NCBI GenBank assembly: GCA_017303935.1 | Contig: JAFLBD010000002.1 | Location: 887,441 to 951,440 of the forward strand | Reading direction: 5' to 3' | DNA length: 64,000 bases | From: Armatimonadota bacterium | GTDB lineage: Bacteria; Armatimonadota; Fimbriimonadia; Fimbriimonadales; Fimbriimonadaceae | In this document: positions 59,690 through 64,000 of the stretch, in pieces | Numbering within the stretch: the stretch's first letter is position 1 | Layout of the letters: each line of letters opens with the position of its first letter | Program-made: the position numbers and the translations under genes | Notes under the pieces: generated by a model | Seen by the model: only the letters and a program-made list of their open reading frames with translations | The model's database searches: none | What the model was told of the DNA's origin: nothing

Positions 59690-60990
59690 CAAGGTGCCTT
59701 GGGTGCGAACCGCAGATGGTGTTTGAGGTCAAAAATCTCGTCTACCTCGGCCGCACTCAGCCGGGCCACCACGTCGGGATCGTTGGAGACGCTGGTGCGA
59801 TAATCCTCGCCTTCCCAAGACTTCGCCGCATTGCGCTGAGCGACTTTGTATGCCGCTTCCCGGCTCATCCCTGCTTTGATCAATGCGACCATCACATGCT
59901 CGCTGAAAACCAGATCTCCCATCTGCCGAAGGTTCCGCGCCATGTTCTCTGGCATGACCACCAAACCAGAGAGGATCTTGTTGAGCCGCCCAATCATAAA
60001 GTCCACCAACTGGAAGGAATCCGGAAGGACAATCCGTTCCAGCGAGGAGTTGGATAGGTCGCGTTCGTGCCAGGTCATGATACTTTCGAGCATCGCCATG
60101 GCATTGCCGCGCACGACTCGCGCCAAGCCGCAGATGGTCTCGCTGTTCCAAGGATTGCGCTTGTGAGGCATCGCACTGCTACCGGTCTGGCCCTTCGCAA
60201 ACTCTTCTTGGACTTCCAAAATCTCAGTTCGCTGGAGGTTGCGAAGTTCGGTCGCGACGCGCTCCAGCGACCCAGCGCAAACGGCGAGCGTCGCCAAAAC
60301 ATTCGCATGACGATCTCTGCTGACGATCTGGGTGCTGCTCGGATCTGCGGTGAGCCCAAGAGATTCACAAATCTTCGATTCAAGAGCCGGAGAAACGTGG
60401 GCATGGATTCCCACCGGTCCGCTGATTTTGCCAACCGCGATCTCGGTGCGAGCCGATTCCAACCGCAAAATCGAGCGCTTGATTTCCTCATGCCAACCTT
60501 GGCACTTATGCCCAAAAGTCACCGGCTCTGCATGAATCCCGTGTGTGCGACCAATACAGGCAATGTCCCCATGGCTTTTCCAAAGACTAAGGATCGAGGA
60601 CTCCAGCTTGCCGAGGGATTCGATGAGCACCGTGCAAGAATCGCGCATCATCATCCCCAGGCTGGTGTCGATCACATCGTAGCTGGTGACCCCGAAATGA
60701 ACCCATCGTGCAGGAGTGTTCTCCGGGCTGAATCCGCCACCCACCGTGATTGCTTCGCTGACGCACCGCACAAAGGCCATCAAGTCGTGCCGAGTTTCAA
60801 GCTCAATTTCGTCGCAGCGCTCGATCGTGAAGGAGCCAAATTTCTCGATAGCCGCGATGTCCTCAGCTGGGATCACACCTTCGTTCGCGTACCCTTTACA
60901 AATCGCCACTTCGACATCAAACCAGCGCTGGTACTTGGCTTGTCGACTCCAAATCTGGCTCATGGCCGGCGTGCAATAGCGATCAATCAT
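59689..60990 (-). CDS. purB: Adenylosuccinate lyase
   Basis: Cleaves SAICAR and adenylosuccinate in purine synthesis; 433 residues from the ATG at 60990, the family start (IDRYCTPAMSQIWS). The fumarase-superfamily signature GSSAMPHKRNPW is present, along with THGIHAEPVTFGHK containing the catalytic histidine region and RDSCTVLIESL. A frame further upstream lacks similarity. The next gene overlaps its stop. Confidence 0.95.
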   Translation of the reverse strand: MIDRYCTPAMSQIWSRQAKYQRWFDVEVAICKGYANEGVIPAEDIAAIEKFGSFTIERCDEIELETRHDLMAFVRCVSEAITVGGGFSPENTPARWVHFGVTSYDVIDTSLGMMMRDSCTVLIESLGKLESSILSLWKSHGDIACIGRTHGIHAEPVTFGHKCQGWHEEIKRSILRLESARTEIAVGKISGPVGIHAHVSPALESKICESLGLTADPSSTQIVSRDRHANVLATLAVCAGSLERVATELRNLQRTEILEVQEEFAKGQTGSSAMPHKRNPWNSETICGLARVVRGNAMAMLESIMTWHERDLSNSSLERIVLPDSFQLVDFMIGRLNKILSGLVVMPENMARNLRQMGDLVFSEHVMVALIKAGMSREAAYKVAQRNAAKSWEGEDYRTSVSNDPDVVARLSAAEVDEIFDLKHHLRFAPKAP

Positions 60991-61019
60991 GCTGGGGAAA
61001 GGGTACCGCAAATGAAATT

Positions 61020-61042
61020 GGGGCAAGCCATCGGCTTGCCCC
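61020..61042 (-). terminator. Hairpin after the membrane-protein gene
   Basis: GGGGCAAGCC with its complement (10-bp stem, 3-base loop) between the gene at 61064 and purB. On the minus strand it is followed by AATTTCATTT, so the T-run is weak. Confidence 0.5.
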
Positions 61043-61063
61043 AAGATGATGTTCAGAAGAGGA

Positions 61064-61834
61064 TCAACCTCTTGGTGGTTCTGCGCCTATTTGAACTGGA
61101 TTACCACCAGGTCCAAACTCTGGGAATAGAACTCGGAACTGCATAGCGAGCACGACATACAGAATCGGCAGAGTCACTAATAGTCCGACGCAGCAAGCAA
61201 AAACACCGAGGCCACTTGCCAGAGCTGCAACAAAGTACAACCCGAACATATTCCAAGCATGTGGCTTCATGCGATCAAACGAGAGCCGGATCGAATCCCC
61301 AGGTTGCAGATTGCCTTCCGTCACCAACACGTTTGTGAAGAGCAAATTTCCGGTGAGATAGATTCCTGGGACGATACAGCAGGCAAAACCGATGGCAAGC
61401 ATGAAGTACGTAATCAAACTTGTGATCATGTTCGGAATCAGGTTTCGGAATGGAACAAACATCTGACCAAAATCCGCGGCGTTGCCATCCAGTTGGTGCA
61501 ACACAAACCGAATAAATCCTGCTGCAAGCACGCCCGTAAATGCAAACTGGATGATGTAGCTGACCAACATGATGATGATAAAGCTTGCCGAAACGCCTCT
61601 TGTAGCCACTTCTGGACCTGAATTGCCAGTCGCGAGCTGAAGAATTGTTCCGGGAATCGCGGTCGCATAACTCAGAACCATGAACAAGATCGACGCCACA
61701 GCCCACTGACCAAAGTTGGTTTTGATCATTTCCCAGGCTTTGCCAATGAACTCGAAATAGACGCCCAGTGGGTAGCCTGGTACCCCTCCACCTTGGGGTC
61801 CTCTCGGATAATTTGAATATACAGGGGGTTCCAT
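61064..61834 (-). CDS. Multi-pass membrane protein of unknown function
   Basis: 256 residues. A 15-residue Gly/Pro-rich N-terminus is followed by six hydrophobic segments with IKTNFGQWAVASILFMVLSYATAIPG, FIIIMLVSYIIQFAFTGVLAAGFIRF, and AIGFACCIVPGIYLTGNLLFTNVLV. The last resembles the PGIYL..V loop of YciC/DUF975-type proteins. The cytosolic SIRLSFDRMKPHAWNMFGLYFVA segment is also typical of that group. No role is known. Confidence 0.65.
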   Translation of the reverse strand: MEPPVYSNYPRGPQGGGVPGYPLGVYFEFIGKAWEMIKTNFGQWAVASILFMVLSYATAIPGTILQLATGNSGPEVATRGVSASFIIIMLVSYIIQFAFTGVLAAGFIRFVLHQLDGNAADFGQMFVPFRNLIPNMITSLITYFMLAIGFACCIVPGIYLTGNLLFTNVLVTEGNLQPGDSIRLSFDRMKPHAWNMFGLYFVAALASGLGVFACCVGLLVTLPILYVVLAMQFRVLFPEFGPGGNPVQIGAEPPRG

Positions 61835-61890
61835 AACTAGAATTCCTCAAGCGAAGGGACGAGGTTACCGCGAGGATAGGCTCAAATTGC

Positions 61891-62853
61891 TCAGATCGAA
61901 TTGAAAAATCGAATCACGTGCTCGCTCAGTTCAGGAAGCCCATCGTGGCCGTAGTCAGGATAAATCAGAGTTTCTTTGGGAGCCACGACCTTGTTGTACG
62001 CCGCGAACTGGGTGCTCGGAGGACAAATCGCGTCCATCAGTCCGACCGCCCATAGGGATGGGCATTTGATCCGAGACGCCAAGTGCTGAACATCGATGTA
62101 TCCCAGTCTTTCGAACACTTCGTCCTTTCGCTTGTGCAGCGGATCCTGAATCTTGAAGAACTGCTTGATCTCGTTGTAGGCGTCCTTCGCGAGGTCCATC
62201 TCCCACACGCGCAAATAGTCGCTCAAGAACGGATACACAGGTACGCAAGCGCGGATCAGTTCGGGAGCGAGCGCCGCGCAAGCGACCGTTAAGCCGCCGC
62301 CCTGACTCGCACCGTGCGCAAAAATCCGCGATGGATCGATGCCTTCGATTGACGCCGCAACTCGGGCGGTTTGGACCGTATCCAAAAACGCTCCGCGATA
62401 GAAAAGCTTATCTGGATGATCTGTCAATCCGCGAACAATGTGCCCCGAAACCGTATTGCCATCCACCGAGAGCGGGTCGGTGCTGAGACCGCCTTGCCCC
62501 CGTACGTCCGGAGCAAGCACCGCATATCCCGCCGCCGACCAAGCCGCCAAAGTGAACCAGTCCGGAGACTTCCAATGGTAGCCGTGGAAGAACACGATGC
62601 AGGGAACAGGCTGATCGGTCCACCTTGGCCGCATGAACTTGGCATGGATTATTGCGCCGCCGACACCATCGAACCAAACATCCTGAGCGAGCGCCGAAGG
62701 AAACGGTGCATTGACCGGCTCGAACCTCGGCGAAGGATCGCAAGTATCCAACTCGGCAATCGCACGCCGCCAATAGTCGTCAAAATCTGCCGGCCGAGGG
62801 TTGCGCCCTGGGTACTCCAGCAGTTTCTCAAGAGGAAGATCAACGAGCGGCAT
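61891..62853 (-). CDS. Acetyl xylan esterase, CE7 family
   Basis: A 320-residue alpha/beta hydrolase. The CE7 motifs are all present: RGQGG (DVRGQGGLSTD), the serine nucleophile in HGASQGGG and the late Asp (GLMDAICPP) and His (YGHDG). CE7 enzymes deacetylate xylo-oligosaccharides or cephalosporin C. No signal peptide is seen, so it is probably cytoplasmic. Overlaps the spermidine synthase gene by 14 bases. Confidence 0.9.
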   Translation of the reverse strand: MPLVDLPLEKLLEYPGRNPRPADFDDYWRRAIAELDTCDPSPRFEPVNAPFPSALAQDVWFDGVGGAIIHAKFMRPRWTDQPVPCIVFFHGYHWKSPDWFTLAAWSAAGYAVLAPDVRGQGGLSTDPLSVDGNTVSGHIVRGLTDHPDKLFYRGAFLDTVQTARVAASIEGIDPSRIFAHGASQGGGLTVACAALAPELIRACVPVYPFLSDYLRVWEMDLAKDAYNEIKQFFKIQDPLHKRKDEVFERLGYIDVQHLASRIKCPSLWAVGLMDAICPPSTQFAAYNKVVAPKETLIYPDYGHDGLPELSEHVIRFFNSI

Positions 62854-63700
62854 TGAGGTTAAAAGGAAGGTTTTGGAACGCCAAGCTGTAGGTCGTTTCG
62901 TTCAGATAGCGCAGGTTCAATCCCTTCGCCCTGTCCGCGTTCCAGGTGCGACTGAGCGTGCCAGAATTCGTCGCGATGCAATAGCCGCTGAACCCGCCAA
63001 AGCTCGGCACTAACGAGAAATACTGATCGACACGCTCGAACACCGTGAGATACTCGGCCTTCGCGTTTTCAAGACTGTATGGGCAGAAAATGTGATTATC
63101 GGCCTGAGTGACCACCATCCCGCCAGGTGTCAGAAGCTTGGCGCAATCCGTAAAGAACTCGCGGGTAAACAGCATCTCGCTGATTTCGCCATCCTCCTCT
63201 TCATAGGTATCGGTGGAGTCCATCACGATCAAATCATAGGGGCCACGACCGGGTTGTTTCACAAACGGGAACGCGTCCTCGACATACAGCGTCAGTCGAG
63301 GGTCTTCGAAACAGCCTTGGTTCAAGAACGGAAGTTGTGCCCTGCTGGCATCGATCACGCCCATGTCGATTTCCACCATATCGATCTCCAGCCCAGGATG
63401 CTTGAGCAGTTCGCGCACCACTCCGCCATCGCCGCCACCGACAATCAGAGCCCGCTTCGGCGAAGCCATATTCAGCAGCGGGATGTGCACCAAAGATTCG
63501 TGGTACGCCGATTCATCGAGTTCGGCGAGCTGGATATGCCCGTCCAAAAGTAGCATCCGCCCAAAGCATTCGGTGTCGATGATCTCGATCAGCTGGAAAT
63601 CGCTCTGATGCCGATGAAGCACTTCCTTGACTTCAACACTCATCGAATACAGGTGGCTACGAATAGGATAAGTTAGAACTTGTCCGGATTCAACGGGCAT
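62840..63700 (-). CDS. speE: Spermidine synthase
   Basis: Transfers an aminopropyl group from decarboxylated SAM to putrescine; 286 residues from the ATG at 63700. GGGDGGVVRELLKHP holds the nucleotide-binding motif, followed by VEIDMGVIDASRAQLP and an ESAYHESLVHIPLL active-site segment. The usual DSTDPxGPA stretch reads DSTDTYEEEDGEISE, an unusual acidic insertion that might change the diamine acceptor. Divergent from tRNA-Ser. Confidence 0.9.
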   Translation of the reverse strand: MPVESGQVLTYPIRSHLYSMSVEVKEVLHRHQSDFQLIEIIDTECFGRMLLLDGHIQLAELDESAYHESLVHIPLLNMASPKRALIVGGGDGGVVRELLKHPGLEIDMVEIDMGVIDASRAQLPFLNQGCFEDPRLTLYVEDAFPFVKQPGRGPYDLIVMDSTDTYEEEDGEISEMLFTREFFTDCAKLLTPGGMVVTQADNHIFCPYSLENAKAEYLTVFERVDQYFSLVPSFGGFSGYCIATNSGTLSRTWNADRAKGLNLRYLNETTYSLAFQNLPFNLNAAR

Positions 63701-63747
63701 AAGGAAAAGGGTACCACGCGCAGAGTACAATACGAAATCGACAGTGT

Positions 63748-63833
63748 GGAGCGATGGCAGAGTGGTCGATCGCGGCGGTCTTGAAAACCGTTGACCGAAA
63801 GGTCCGGGGGTTCGAATCCCTCTCGCTCCGCCA
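63748..63833 (+). tRNA. tRNA-Ser (anticodon UGA)
   Basis: Class II tRNA: acceptor GGAGCGA/TCGCTCC, discriminator G, encoded CCA, D arm GCAGAGTGGTCGATCGC, anticodon loop CTTGAAA with TGA, long variable arm, T arm GGGTTCGAATCCC. Reads UCA and other UCN codons. A TACAAT element lies 16 bases upstream. Confidence 0.96.
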
Positions 63834-63836
63834 TCC

Positions 63837-64000
63837 TTATCTGCTTCGTTTCTTTCTTCTTCGGGCCAGGAGTAGACCGACGATCCCAACACCCATCACC
63901 GCGAACTCGGAAGGTTCTGGGACTGGGGTGTAGAGAGTGTTGTAATACGTAGTGGAACCGAGCCTGTATCCGCCCACGATCTCTCGGTTATCGTTGATCT
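63837..64000 (-). CDS. PEP-CTERM protein (partial, start outside window)
   Basis: The last 54 residues: YYNTLYTPVPEPSEFAVMGV then a hydrophobic helix (GIVGLLLA) and RRRKKRSR. The VPEP motif, helix and basic end form a PEP-CTERM anchor, as in the protein at 57126. The rest lies beyond position 64000. Confidence 0.8.
   Translation of the reverse strand, partial: INDNREIVGGYRLGSTTYYNTLYTPVPEPSEFAVMGVGIVGLLLARRRKKRSR

Noticed and set aside
60067..61146. 359-codon plus-strand frame opposite purB
   Set aside because: Shadow of purB, which carries the fumarase-family signature; the frame has no family likeness.

Overview
The window is a bacterial chromosome segment of moderate GC with mostly housekeeping genes on both strands, about 70 protein genes, five tRNAs and an SRP RNA. 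The gene mix suggests Armatimonadota, probably the Fimbriimonadia: large H-type prepilins with [26 protein letters not shown]-termini next to tiny lipoproteins, PEP-CTERM proteins ending in an RRRKR-type tail, two stand-alone DUF1800 proteins, a DUF4127 protein, and an archaeal-type ProS. This assignment is inference from family content; no 16S gene is present.

Layout. 1-3.7 kb: a minus-strand run cruF - carotenoid desaturase - dppB - dppC (cut by the window edge). 3.8-13.7 kb: tRNA-Ser(GCU), lytic transglycosylase, tRNA-Pro(CGG), a truncated haemoglobin with an iron-sulfur flavoreductase, an asparagine-synthase-like protein, FKBP, a BI-1-like membrane protein, an atypical PII protein, a TPR protein, an rRNA cytosine methyltransferase and a DUF1800 protein. 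13.7-18.0 kb: overlapping minus-strand operon scpA-scpB-dac-rluB (chromosome condensation, cell wall, ribosome), in which RluB carries a long Arg/Asp repeat tail. 18.1-22.2 kb: DUF4127 protein, ruvA, ruvB, metallo-hydrolase. 22.2-27.9 kb: proS, a GH26-like protein, a thioredoxin-fold lipoprotein without cysteines, DUF423, a 580-residue unknown. 28-32.3 kb: fabI, ftcD, deoB, a second DUF1800 protein. 32.3-35.4 kb: an accessory stretch with three unrecognised genes, tRNA-Pro(GGG), a block of degenerate 54-61 bp tandem repeats and tRNA-Leu(UAA).

35.5-42 kb: rpmG-rpmF, a CDF metal transporter, recN, pepF, a short pilin and an orphan MacB-type permease. 42.2-49.5 kb: respiratory complex I genes nuoA, nuoC, nuoD, nuoE and nuoF (no nuoB) interrupted and followed by two copies of a prepilin plus small-lipoprotein module. 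49.8-55.7 kb: an ABC-2 exporter operon with a TPR partner, then the conserved SRP RNA-dnaX-ybaB-recR block. 55.7-64 kb: a PadR regulator and its HAAS-domain membrane partner, a PEP-CTERM protein, purD, purB, a membrane protein, a CE7 esterase, speE, tRNA-Ser(UGA) and the end of another PEP-CTERM gene.

Most of the window is conventional. The points most worth following are the duplicated prepilin-lipoprotein module in the nuo region, the nine-A slippage site in dnaX, the tandem repeat block between two tRNA genes next to the unrecognised gene cluster, the haemoglobin-reductase pair, the PII protein that lacks its modification tyrosine, and the RluB repeat tail. No defence island, CRISPR array, IS element or prophage was seen.
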